From the NCBI GenBank assembly GCA_023525715.1, contig CM042013.1:68978494-69042493 (forward strand): 64,000 bases of DNA, written 5' to 3'. Positions within the stretch are counted from its first letter, which is position 1; each line of letters begins with the position of its first letter. Of the stretch, positions 13,019 through 25,367 are shown in pieces. The notes under the pieces were generated by a model that was given only the letters and a program-made list of their open reading frames with translations, searched no databases and was not told the origin of the DNA. This stretch comes from Cichorium intybus (lineage: Eukaryota; Streptophyta; Magnoliopsida; Asterales; Asteraceae). A program made the translations under genes and the position numbers.

Positions 13019-14577
13019 ACATGTTTCGTGTACAAATGCATTCTTTTTGCATGAATATGTATAATATGAAAAAAAAATACTTTTGGTAAAAATGTAAAAG
13101 AATTGCAAAGATATAGGTTGTTTGTGAACTTCATTTCAAGGTAACCTGAAACTGTTATCACAAGTAAAAAAAAGTACAAGTAGAAAAAAACTTGCAAACT
13201 CTAGGCATCAATACACAAAAGGTGACGTTTGGGTAAAACCGTTATTTTTTAACAAATCTTAGGGCTTTGTGTCAATATCTATTAATTTTAAATAAAATTT
13301 CACAATTGGGCATTGTGCTTTATAAAAAGTCAGACGTTGAAGACAATAATCAAAACGTCACGCGCTTAGTCACCGTGTTTCCTAAACCTTACCCCATTTG
13401 TCCTATTGTTTGACTCCGTCTAAATTTGGACGTTAGTCCACCGCACATCCCCTCACACGAGGGTATAATTGTCTTCTTATAAATTACCACTTAGTCATAG
13501 TATCTCACAATATCGTCCTCCGTTAATACACATCTTGTTCATCAAAGAAGCCCATTATCCTCTTAACAGTATCATCTTCAAGCAACAATTTTCCAAAGGA
13601 AATCGCATCTATCGCTAACTATAATATAGTGTATCATTGAAATGGTATTGACTGCATGATCCGTTTGTGTGAGGCACATGCAAACCACGTAAGTTCTACT
13701 TAAGTATGTTGTTTCAAAACCTCAGGTGTTGTACTTCAGTGTGCATTCATTTGCACTTCCATGTGGATTCATTGTGGAAACATCTCAAATTGTTTCTCTT
13801 TGGTGTTTTTAGAGGGTATATCCAACTACTCTACATTGAGGGTTTATCCTGAAAGGATGCTCATAAAGTACCTTGTACAACCTTATGTTGATTACATCGA
13901 CTACTTCAAAATCAATGTTAAAAACGATCTCATTTTTGTTAATTGTGTGTTTTACTTAGATGGTGTCATTGTTTTTGGTTGTCAAGGTTAGTGGTTGTCA
14001 TGATATGTTGATCAAAACAATGGTTGCAAAACAATGGTTGCTGGTTAGATCATCAATAGAATGCTAATTTGATAGTAAATGTTATTTTGCAAGTTTAGAA
14101 AGGTTTAAAATGTTTTGGAATGGTTTACGTTTTTTTCCTCACCAATAACAACATTTTGCATTTTTGGAATTGGTTAAAGTACATTTATATTTTTGGAGTA
14201 ATGTATAGAAGTTGGTGCCAACAATACATGTTTAATGAATTATGTTATGTTGTACCATACATTTGTGAATGAATGGATGTAACACATGAATGCTATAATG
14301 TGTAAGTGCATTGTAGGCTCACTAAGCGTTTTCGCTTACCCGTTATATGATTCACTTGTGTAGGGCCCTTTAGGGTAGATAAAGGGAAGGCCGTGGCTTG
14401 ACCGAACAATACGCATTCCACAACAAATGATATTTAAGCAGACTATTTTATTTACTTACGAATATTTTTCTAGGTTATAGACTTCTGCTACTTACTTTGG
14501 TTTCGAATAACTTTATTTACATTTATGAATTATGGTTTTTTTAATATGATGGTTATTCAAAAAATTGGGACGTTACA
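13019..14577. other. Unassigned repeat-like region, possibly an old LTR
   Basis: No convincing gene. Positions 14300–14350 contain ctcactaagcgttttcgctt, the same kind of 'ctcactaag…gcttaccc' block that occurs reversed in the LTR at 60167. The segment ends gggacgttaca at about 14577, an LTR-like terminus. The opposite end and a primer-binding site were not found. A 76-codon ORF at 13761–13991 has no recognisable family. Confidence 0.35.
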
Positions 14578-15021
14578 AAGACACTTAAACTTCCTACTTT
14601 CATGGCTATTCTTGTTTAAGGTGTCCTTAAGATCATCTTTTAAGCATAACAAGCCTGGAATCACATCAACAGCCATATGGTACATTGGTGGAATCACATG
14701 AAATATCACATTTGATGAGGTATGCCACTCATTCATACTTTCTTCCATTAAGTTTACCACGAATGAAAACTTATATACGTAATTTAATATTCAATATAAT
14801 CAAAGCATTGTTGATTAAATATATAAATGGAATTGCCATGTCTGATATTGCAGCCACCCCTAGACTGTCTTAATTAATTACAATTCAATCCATGTAATTA
14901 ATTTCTATAAATTAATTTCAAATTAATTTATCAATTAATTGCTAACTTAGTTTCTAGTTAATTTATTTCTCAATAAACTAATAACCTAATCATTCTTTCT
15001 TATTTTCTGTCACTTTTTGTT

Positions 15022-15620
15022 TTTACTGGGTCATGAGGACAACCCAAAAGGATCATTGACGAGGTTATAAAGGCTGCAACTATGGTGGAAGATATGATGT
15101 TGAAAAAAGCCAAAGAGCGACAACCTTTTGTTGGGAAAATGAAGTTTGGTGGTTCTCCAAACTCAAGCAAGAAAAGCCGTTTTCATCAAGCTCTTCAAAG
15201 AAGGATGGAATATGGGAATGTAAGACATGCAGAAAGTGCCACGACTACAAATGTAGAAAGGGAACGAACTAATGTTACAAATGTGGTCATATGGGACACA
15301 AGGCACATGATTGCAAAATGAAAGGATCTGAAAGAGATAAAAGGTTATTCATGTAATAAGATGGGTCATTTTAGGTGTCAATGTCCTAAGAAGGGGAGCG
15401 AGACTTTGATCTCAACCGCCAATAAAAAGGCGGAATCGACCAAGGTGAAAGGAAGAGCACTCCAAATGGCTGAAAATGATACAATGGAAACTCGCGATGT
15501 GGTGACAAGTACATTACTCGTTAATTCTGCACCAACTCATGTTCTTTTTTATTCAGGTGCAAGCTATTCATTTGTGTTGCATAATTTTTGTAAGCATTTT
15601 GCCATGTCACCCGAATCCCA
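15022..15620 (+). pseudogene. Ty3-type retrotransposon gag–protease fragment, broken
   Basis: Frames broken by stops encode a gag C-terminal stretch (AEDMMLKKAKE-like), then a CCHC knuckle tail reading KMGHFRCQCPKKG. The start of a retropepsin follows (TLLVNSAPTHVLFYSGASYS). The protease catalytic motif should be D-S-G; here it is Y-S-G, so the aspartate is lost. The fragment ends in the (AT)n tract at 15630. There is no reverse transcriptase, so this is a dead piece. Confidence 0.75.
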
Positions 15621-15623
15621 ATA

Positions 15624-16976
<1,353 letters not shown>

Positions 16977-17571
16977 ATGGTAATATCTTTAATCGTCCTG
17001 ATAATATGAGTAGATGCGTATGTGTCTATGTATTAATGGTGATTAAGATTCAACAACGACCTACGATGGTTAAAAACTAGTATCGGCTTTATGAATATAC
17101 ACGCGAATTGAAGTCATTTTTATGTTTCTAAAGGATTTATGATCTATCTGCTCAAACTTCCTTGATTTTGCAAATGATTTTTACGCTTGATTCCGTTGTT
17201 CCAACTTTGCTTCTCGATACTAATTCCGCTGTGTTCTTCCGGAGAAAAACTGTGAACCTAATGGATTCCGAATTTGTGTTCTAGTTTGATTTGATTTCTT
17301 TCTCCTTACGTGCGACCTTTCTAGGTAAATAGGACTACCCGACTCTTGTGCAACTTTTAGGGACAAAAAATTGATAAATCGGGAGTTGGAGCAAGATTAA
17401 TGTAAATTATGAACTACAGAAGAGCCAAAACCTCACCTTGTATGATCCTGGAAGTACCAATTTAATGCAAAGTTAAAAAGAAGAGCGAAATGGAAGCTGA
17501 TTTTGACGACACATTGATTAGGTCACTAGGGGATTTTGATTAATCTGTTGTGTTTGATTCTTGATGTTCAA

Positions 17572-17612
<41 letters not shown>

Positions 17613-18795
17613 AAATAAGCAACTAGTACACAATGTTTAGAAGATTTCTATATATCTCATAAAGAATAACAAATACTGTGATCTTAATTCTTAAGCCCTG
17701 TTTAACGTATGTTTCAAAAACCATTGAGAAAATAACAATACATGTGGGGAAATCAAGAACAATATAAACGAGGGCAAATTCGTAAATTGTTAGGACTTAA
17801 TTTGAAAATAAACAATAACTTAAACAACAAATCTTGGTTGTATTACAGGCTGACCCTGAACTAGAAGCAATCAGACAAAGAAGAATGCAAGAGCTAATGG
17901 CTCAACATGGTGGTGGTGGTGGTGTAAGTAATCTTTTTAATTAATATTATCATTTAATTTTAATATTTTTTTATTCAAATGGTTTTTAGTATTTAGTATT
18001 TACCTTGAAATTTGACTATAATTAGGGAAGTCAACAAAACCCTGATCAACAGAAAGCTCAAGACGAAGCAAAAAGGTTGTTTTCCTTCTTAATTTATACA
18101 ATATTCATTTTTTTTCTTAAAAAAATAACAACACACGATTAAATAGAAGAAAAAAAATAAATGAGAAAATTGGTTACAATTGTTTTACAGGGAGGCAGAT
18201 GAACGAAGGCAAATGATGCTTAGTCAGATACTTTCATCTGAAGCACGTGAAAGACGTAAGTACCCTTGAGTTTTTGGTGATTTATTATTATTTATTATTT
18301 AATTAAATGTATCATTTATACATGTACAGTTGCCCGAATAGCATTAGTGAAACCCGAAAAATCTCGAGGTGTTGAAGATGTTATACTACGGGCTGCCCAA
18401 ATGGGCCAAATTGCTGAGAAGGTATCTAAATAATTAAAAATCATAATTGTTTTTTTTTTTTTTGTTCAAATAATTAAATTGATAATTGTTATTAATATGT
18501 TGAATTAAATGTAGGTTTCTGAAGAGAGGCTTATATCATTGTTGGAACAAATCAACACACAAACTACCAAACAAACCAAAGTTACAGTAAGTAGCAATAA
18601 TCAATTTAAATATATGAATGTGCAAAAGACGTGAATGCCCTTTTTCTCGTGTGTTATGAATTATGATTGCAACCTTAATATCGATGTTTCTTGAAAGTTT
18701 GACTGATTATGGAACTCGAAGTTTGACTTTGTTTTGTGTTTGTTTTTGTTGTTCAGATCCAAAGGCGTAGGAGTGTGCTTGACGATGATGATTAG
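16977..18795 (+). CDS. PDCD5: PDCD5/TFAR19-family protein, 7 exons
   Basis: Small, highly charged nuclear/cytosolic DNA-binding-domain protein, the plant homologue of human programmed cell death protein 5. Exons: 16977–16979, 17849–17923, 18026–18075, 18191–18255, 18330–18421, 18515–18586, 18757–18795, all GT–AG. The sum is 396 nt, or 131 residues plus stop, the usual family length. The sequence begins MADPELEAIRQRRMQELM, has a Gly5 stretch at residues 22–26, then an acidic/basic helix (ADERRQMMLSQILSSEARER). The conserved core contains LARIALVKPEK and VEDVILRAAQMGQI, and the protein ends RRRSVLDDDD. The first exon contributes only the ATG, so correct splicing is needed to make any of this protein. 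Exon 2 opens with a conserved Ala-Asp-Pro. The gene looks intact. Confidence 0.93.
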
Positions 18796-19000
18796 TTTCT
18801 TTTTCGTTTGAATTTGGTGGTTTGTTTGATGTTTGGTATCGACTAAATTGCCCCTTTGTTGAAGAAACTATGTAATTTGTCTTATTCCTCCTCTTTCGAG
18901 AGCATATGTGTACTAAATATGATTAAGTTGGGTACGTTTGAGACTACTCCATTGTTACTGACTAAATTAGTTTCGATCCATTTATTTGGTCAATGAATCT

Positions 19001-19116
19001 TGGGACTGGGACTGGGACTGGGACTGGGACTGGGACTGGGACTGGGACTGGGACTGGGACTGGGACTGGGACTGGGACTGGGACTGGGACTGGGACTGGG
19101 ACTGGGACTGGGACTG
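19001..19116 (+). repeat. Perfect hexamer array (TGGGAC)n, about 19 copies
   Basis: A 116 bp run of tgggac repeats without a mismatch, about 200 bases past the PDCD5 stop codon and so possibly in or near its 3' UTR. It is G-rich on the plus strand (G3 runs every 6 bases). Confidence 0.97.
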
Positions 19117-19297
19117 AAGATGTTGATGGGTTTCTTGATAGATTTAAGATATTATTTACGTGATCTTAGCCATTGTCAAAATGTCATTTTTTTTTCTTCA
19201 AAGATTATTAGCATGAGGCTGGTGTTCTCCACATCAGCATGTTTATAGATGTATGTTGGATGATATGGACAATAACATGCCACAAAAAATCTGTTTA

Positions 19298-21158
19298 GGC
19301 TGAAGGGTGTGCATGACACCCATGACTGCCGCCACGTCATCGCCACGTCATAAAGACTTCCAAGACTTTTAGTAGGGGTGTGCAAGACACCCATGACTAC
19401 CATTTTAATTTCCACATCACATTTCTATTTTCCATTTTTTTAATTAAGACCAAACATTTAATTTAATTTAAATAAAAACATTATATTAATTAAAACCATA
19501 ATATTAAATTGAAAAAACATTACATTAAATTAAAGAAGACAAAAAAAAAATTAAACATCTCCTAAATTAATTGAAAATAAAAAACATTTCCTAGTCGTCG
19601 TCTTCGTCGGTTTCGTCGTTGCGAGTCGCGTACACGTACTCCGTCAAATCGTGTCGGAGATTGGCATTCATTTCCGCATTGTGTATTTCTAGTACACGAG
19701 TAAAGTATGCCTCGCTACCGGGAACAAATTGTGTCGGCCCCTGTGTCATATGATGAGGTTGATAGATGCAAATATTCCGACCTTTTTCTTCGATTATCAT
19801 ATTGTGTAATATGATAACACCGTACATTACTTTGCGTATGTTGTCGAGGTGCCATGCTCGTGACGGGTTTTGCACTATAGTCCATCTCTTTTTTAGGACA
19901 CCGAATGCACGTTCCACATCTTTCCGTGCGGACTCTTGACGTTGCGTGAATAGTACCCGTTTCTCGTCAATCGGGTGTTGGTACGCTTTTACAAATGTGG
20001 AATAATTTGGATATATACCGTCGGTGAGTAAATACCCACGTGGGTATTCGGAGTCGTTCACTTTAAACGGAACGTCGGCCGATTTGCCTAGTAGGATATC
20101 GTTGAATATCGGCGATGAATCTAGAACGTTTAGGTCGTTGTTCGCCCCCGGAACCCCAAAGTACGCATGCCAAATCCATAAATCTTGTGACGCCACCGCT
20201 TCTAGTATTAGGGAAGGTGTGCCGTGATGACCCCCAGTGTATTGTCCTTTCCACGCGTTTGGACAATTTGCCCAATCCCAATGCGTACAATCTATGCTCC
20301 CGAGCATACCCGGTAGACCATGTGACTGGTGATGTGCCGCATATAGTTCTTCAACATCGTTTCGTGTAGGTTTTCGCAAATAAATAGGACCGTATAACTC
20401 ATAAATATATTCACAAAAAGCATACATACTTTGCCGAGCGGTTTTTGCCGACATCCGCAAATATTCGTCCACGGCGTCAAAAGTGTATCCATAACCCAAA
20501 AGACGAAGAGCCGCTCCACATTTTTGGTGTGGCGTAAAACCCCTTTTGCCTCGTCCGTCGTATCGCAATTGGAAAAGTTCGTAGTTGGCTTCCAAATCGT
20601 GCACGATCCGTAGAAACATCGATCGGGTCAAACGAAACCGGCTTTTGAAATCCTTGTCGTCATACACGCAATCTTCGGTAAAATAGTCGCGAATAAATTT
20701 TTCGTGTCCTTCTTCGCGGTTTCTATTTTTCGCCGCTAATCGCCGCCTTTTTTCTGGAGTTTCTGCTCGGTTCACGTAAATAGACGCGACTTCCATCATT
20801 GCCGTGAATACCAAATCATCACCCGAGTCTTCAGAATCCGAATGGAAATCCATGAGAGAAAAGTGAAAGGTATATATATAGTGTGTGATATGTGTTGTGT
20901 GTGATATGTGTTTGAAGTATATATGTATATATATAGTGAAATTTTAAAAAAAAATTGAATTTTTTTTTTTTTTTATTTCTACCCGTTAGCACCCCAACGG
21001 TCGAAAATTTTAAATTTTTGGCTGTCTTCACGCGTTCAAACGCTGACGACCTGGGGACGCAAGGACTCGAGGACGCGGGGGGGGGCGCGGTGTTTGCCGC
21101 GTCTTCGCCGCCTACGTGGAGGACGCAAGGGGGGCCGCGTGCGGCATACCCCACGGCC
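19298..21158 (-). mobile_element. PIF/Harbinger DNA transposon, complete ends, transposase only
   Basis: Bounded by TTA on both sides (19295–19297 and 21159–21161), the expected 3 bp target duplication. Left end ggctgaagggtgtgcatgac; right end, reverse complemented, ggccgtggggtatgccgcac. These are imperfect but clearly related terminal repeats. Total length is 1861 bp with a single gene, the transposase. The Myb/SANT-like partner ORF found in classical Harbinger elements is absent. A (TA)n tract at about 20870–20880 could supply a TATA for the minus-strand gene. Confidence 0.85.
19591..20853 (-). CDS. PIF/Harbinger transposase (DDE_Tnp_4, ALP1/HARBI1-like), intact
   Basis: Nuclease of PIF/Harbinger elements; it acts in the nucleus on terminal repeats and targets TWA sites. 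One uninterrupted 420-codon frame starts at the ATG at 20851–20853. The N-terminal region ends in a basic stretch (KRRRLAAKNRNR); a helix-turn-helix-like part follows (DAVDEYLRMSAKTARQSMY). The DDE domain shows D188 in SIDCTHW, D278 in LLTDGIYP and E314 in RKDVERAFGVLKKRW, with 35 residues between the last two. Conserved WHAYFGVPGANNDLNVLDSS lies between. The C-terminus is acidic (DETDEDDD). Length and motifs match active family members. A domesticated ALP1-type gene is the alternative, but the flanking terminal repeats and TTA duplications argue for a transposon. Confidence 0.93.
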   Translation of the reverse strand: MDFHSDSEDSGDDLVFTAMMEVASIYVNRAETPEKRRRLAAKNRNREEGHEKFIRDYFTEDCVYDDKDFKSRFRLTRSMFLRIVHDLEANYELFQLRYDGRGKRGFTPHQKCGAALRLLGYGYTFDAVDEYLRMSAKTARQSMYAFCEYIYELYGPIYLRKPTRNDVEELYAAHHQSHGLPGMLGSIDCTHWDWANCPNAWKGQYTGGHHGTPSLILEAVASQDLWIWHAYFGVPGANNDLNVLDSSPIFNDILLGKSADVPFKVNDSEYPRGYLLTDGIYPNYSTFVKAYQHPIDEKRVLFTQRQESARKDVERAFGVLKKRWTIVQNPSRAWHLDNIRKVMYGVIILHNMIIEEKGRNICIYQPHHMTQGPTQFVPGSEAYFTRVLEIHNAEMNANLRHDLTEYVYATRNDETDEDDD

Positions 21159-21161
21159 TTA

Positions 21162-21884
21162 ACTTGTGTGATGTCATCATAATTTAGTTCAACATGTTAT
21201 GTATGGCTATCGTAGGTATATTCTAAAAGGTACAATGTCTCAACACAAAATAATTTGAAAGTATAATAGGTAATAAGATAAACAGATATATACCAAAAGA
21301 GTATAATCGCGAGATTCTTGATTTGAAAGTATAATTTAAAAGGTACATTGTTTCGAAAGGAGTGTATAATTGTGAGATTCTTAAGTTGAGGCGAAACAAC
21401 ATTGACATAAGATAAACATATATGTACCAAAAAGAAAAAAAAAAAAAAACGATGAACAATATCGAAATGAACCAAATCGTTGCTACAACACTACCAATCG
21501 CTAGAAGCTTCTTAGATATTCGAAAGGCTCCTGCTTCTGTAATCGATTTCAATGTAATCATTGCTAGTTACGTCCCGGAATGCATACAATCCGGTGGTAA
21601 GGATTTGAAACGAAAAAAGAAAAACCAAATTTGAACCATCTTTTGAAAATTATAAATTTTATAAAAAAGGGTTATACGAAATTTTTTTTTTGAAAGAATG
21701 AAATAGTAGCATCGTCGACCTTGGTTTAAGACCGACGACGTTCCTTCTCCTTGATTAGTAAGGTTGTCAATCTTCGATCCTAAGAAACTAATCTATGTCT
21801 TCCTTCCTCCATTTTCTCTCTTGTTTTTTCCCATTTTCATTTGCCAAAAAAGTGACAAAGCTGCACTGAGATATCCTAACAAAT
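21162..21884. other. Spacer with no recognised gene
   Basis: Contains a ~100 bp imperfect duplication (aaaggtacaatgt…gtataat near 21225 and 21340) and a short unidentified stretch at 21470–21600 that reads ITLKSITEAGAFRISKKLLA on the minus strand. That could be a gene fragment, but I cannot name it. Confidence 0.35.
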
Positions 21885-22040
21885 AGGCATGGAAACCTGG
21901 CCCGACCCGTTGGGGGATCTGGTTTACCTGCCCGGGGCCGGGTATTCCCCACAAAACCGGGTCTCGGGTATGGGGTCGTGGATCCCCGTATGGCTAAAAA
22001 CCGGGTCGGGGTCGGGTATCGTATTCGCCAACCCGACCCA
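21885..22040. repeat. GC-rich 'gggtcgggg' family repeat, copy 1
   Basis: Begins ggcatggaaacctggcccga and consists of variants of cccgaccc/gggtcgggg, far more GC-rich than its surroundings. An opposite-oriented relative sits at 23590–23770. Confidence 0.6.
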
Positions 22041-22195
22041 TCTCCATTTTATTTTTTTGTCTACTAAGCATTACATATTATACACGTAACTAACGTATTA
22101 TAATTCTAGCAAAAGTTAAATACCGTAAGTTACCATTTACCAATAAAAGTTTGTGATAAACCCTTTTTGTTTGTTAGTCACTTTAATGTTTAAAC

Positions 22196-23222
<1,027 letters not shown>

Positions 23223-23589
23223 AACCCTTTTGTTTGTTTGTCTCTAAAAATAGTTGGATATCATATTTCCTGAAAAGAAAACTGTTGGTCTGTCTTAATG
23301 CAAATTGCGATCATAGACTAACATGATTTTATTTTATATTGTTATATTGTCATACTCATATAGGTTGCAGGTTTAGTAATTGGTAGTGATATAATACTTT
23401 ATTCACTTAAAACGGAAGGACACAAATATATATAATTCTTTGCATATTTAATGAGAAGTTATTATTCTTCCAAATATTAAAAGAGGACGTTCGATTTTTC
23501 GTAAGATTAAGTTTAATTCTTCCAATTTAACACAAAAAAACTTAAATTCTAAGTAAGTTTTTAAAAAATTAATCCAATTTTAAGTTACT

Positions 23590-23770
23590 AAAAGATCACG
23601 AATGGGTCGGGGACGGGTGGGGATATGCCCAAATTTCAAAGGGAATTGGATTCGATCCCCTACACCCGCTAGAGATAGGGTTAGGTATGGGGATAGGATA
23701 GGAGAGTCAGGGACGGGGATGGGAAAGGTCAACTCCGCCCCGTCCCCGACCCATTTCCATCCTTACTGAC
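23590..23770. repeat. GC-rich 'gggtcgggg' family repeat, copy 2, reversed
   Basis: Reads gaatgggtcggggacgggtg at its left and ends ccgtccccgacccatttcca. Its reverse complement starts ggatggaaatgggtcgggga, matching the start of copy 1 at 21885. Confidence 0.6.
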
Positions 23771-24399
23771 AAATAAAGGCAAATCGCTTTTGCATAATTC
23801 GATTTGATCTCTTTGTGTTTTGACAATGGGGGGGGGGGGGGGGGGGGGGGGAGGTCACGATTATTGACGATGACCGTCAAAAACACACCGGCCAAAGATC
23901 TCACGTATATGAATTGCGCATATTGTCCCCCTTCCGATCTTCGTCAATTTGTCGATCCTGTATCCAATCTTGCTCTCGCTCTTGTTGGTGACGTGTTCGT
24001 TCTGTCTATAGCATATCCTTCTCATTTTTATCATATACACATATATTGTGTGTGAAATGCTGATTATTAAATTTCTCTTGAGATCAGAAATTCGGTTCTC
24101 ACTCAGCCAATTGTGTTGCCGGAGTTACGAAGGGGTTAGCTGAGATGTTGGTGAGTTAGAGAGGATGAGAGACGTTAATGGTCGGAACTAGAGGCGACAA
24201 TAATGCATGCATCTTGTAATAAACAAGCACAACGGATAACATATGCTGTAACCAGAAACACAGAAAGAAACACAGAAACACAACAATATATGAAGTTGGG
24301 GCCTTTTATAACCAAAAAGAGCAGCAAGGAAACAGACTAAATTGTGGCCACAACATTGAGTTTCTGTTTCCCACTTAGAACTTACAATTTCAGCTTATT
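23771..24399. other. Spacer with a 24-base poly-G and an unidentified gene fragment
   Basis: Positions 23828–23851 are 24 consecutive G. The plus-strand frame after it (to about 24055) reads PAKDLTYMNCAYCPPSDLRQ and on to LVGDVFVLSIA. This looks protein-like but starts and stops abruptly; I do not recognise the family. The remainder is the 3' flank of the NLR locus. Confidence 0.35.
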
Positions 24400-24519
24400 G
24401 AACAAGTGCCAGCAAAACATTGAACCAAATGCATCTATTTTCAGTTCAGACAACGATGTAGTCTCTCTTTCTCAAGCATTTTCATGTGAAGGACGAGACC
24501 TTGAAGATTCGCCCTTACC
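24400..24519 (-). pseudogene. Fragment of a TIR-NLR LRR exon, duplicated downstream of the NLR gene
   Basis: After an acceptor-like cgtag at 24520 the minus strand reads ggtaagggcgaatcttcaag. This parallels the first ~100 bases of the LRR exon (27142 downward), which begins ggtaagggaaatattctagg. The shifted frame gives LQGLVLHMKMLEKER against LGLVLDMRMVEKEK in the real exon. It is frameshifted and short, so it is a relic of a second NLR copy or of a terminal exon. Confidence 0.65.
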
Positions 24520-25367
24520 CTACGAATAAAGGAAAAGTAAGAAATTTTCAAATGTTACATAAGTACAGAGAGATATAATACAGAATGCTGTGAAAGCAGA
24601 TAGTTACTTTGAAGTATATATATATTATGTTACATTTTCTTGATTAGTGGACTACATTTCCAAACTCTTAAGGCAAATTATGCATCCATTGCAACATAAT
24701 AACTCCTTTTACTTTTATTCATGTCATGAGAGAAAGTTTTGGGTGTCGAAATGTTTACCTCACATGCGGAAAAAGATCTGAACCACCTTCCCCTTTTTGC
24801 TGAAAACAGATAAAATATAATATGTTAATTATTATTTACTTTCACCCACTTGGACAAAGTAATTGCATTGGGTCTCAAACATATTTATGTGATCCAAGAG
24901 GACCAAGACATCGTAAGACTTAATTAACTGATGTAACAAATCGACCCATTTGGGTGGATCAATAATTGGGTCAACCCATCGTGCATCTGGGTCGACCCAT
25001 TTTGTTTAAAACAAAATCAATAATAAGCGGATGGATTTGGGTCATACGATCCATTTATCTAAAAGAACTAGGTTATGAAAGAAGTTGGGTCATGGGTCAA
25101 GTCATTATATATGACACGACAAAAAATAAATAAATAAAAATGACATCCACCTTGAGTGCTGGGGCCGTCTGGAATGAATTTACGATGATAGGGAGACAAT
25201 ACAATGACAGACCGAAAGAATTGCCTATGGCGTAGGACGTATTCTCCTGTAATTGTTTGAAAATGAGAGAGATCTCCACCGATGATGTGATTCCATGACT
25301 TGTAATAACCCAACGCATCTTCTTCTTCATCGTCATACGCAAGACTCACCCCGCACTCCTTTACAAG

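Noticed and set aside
13761..13991. 76-codon ORF as a gene
   Set aside because: No recognisable family, no introns or neighbours that support it, and it lies in repeat-like sequence.
19000..19248. 82-codon ORF reading GLGLGL
   Set aside because: Product of the TGGGAC hexamer array; starts inside the repeat, no independent support.
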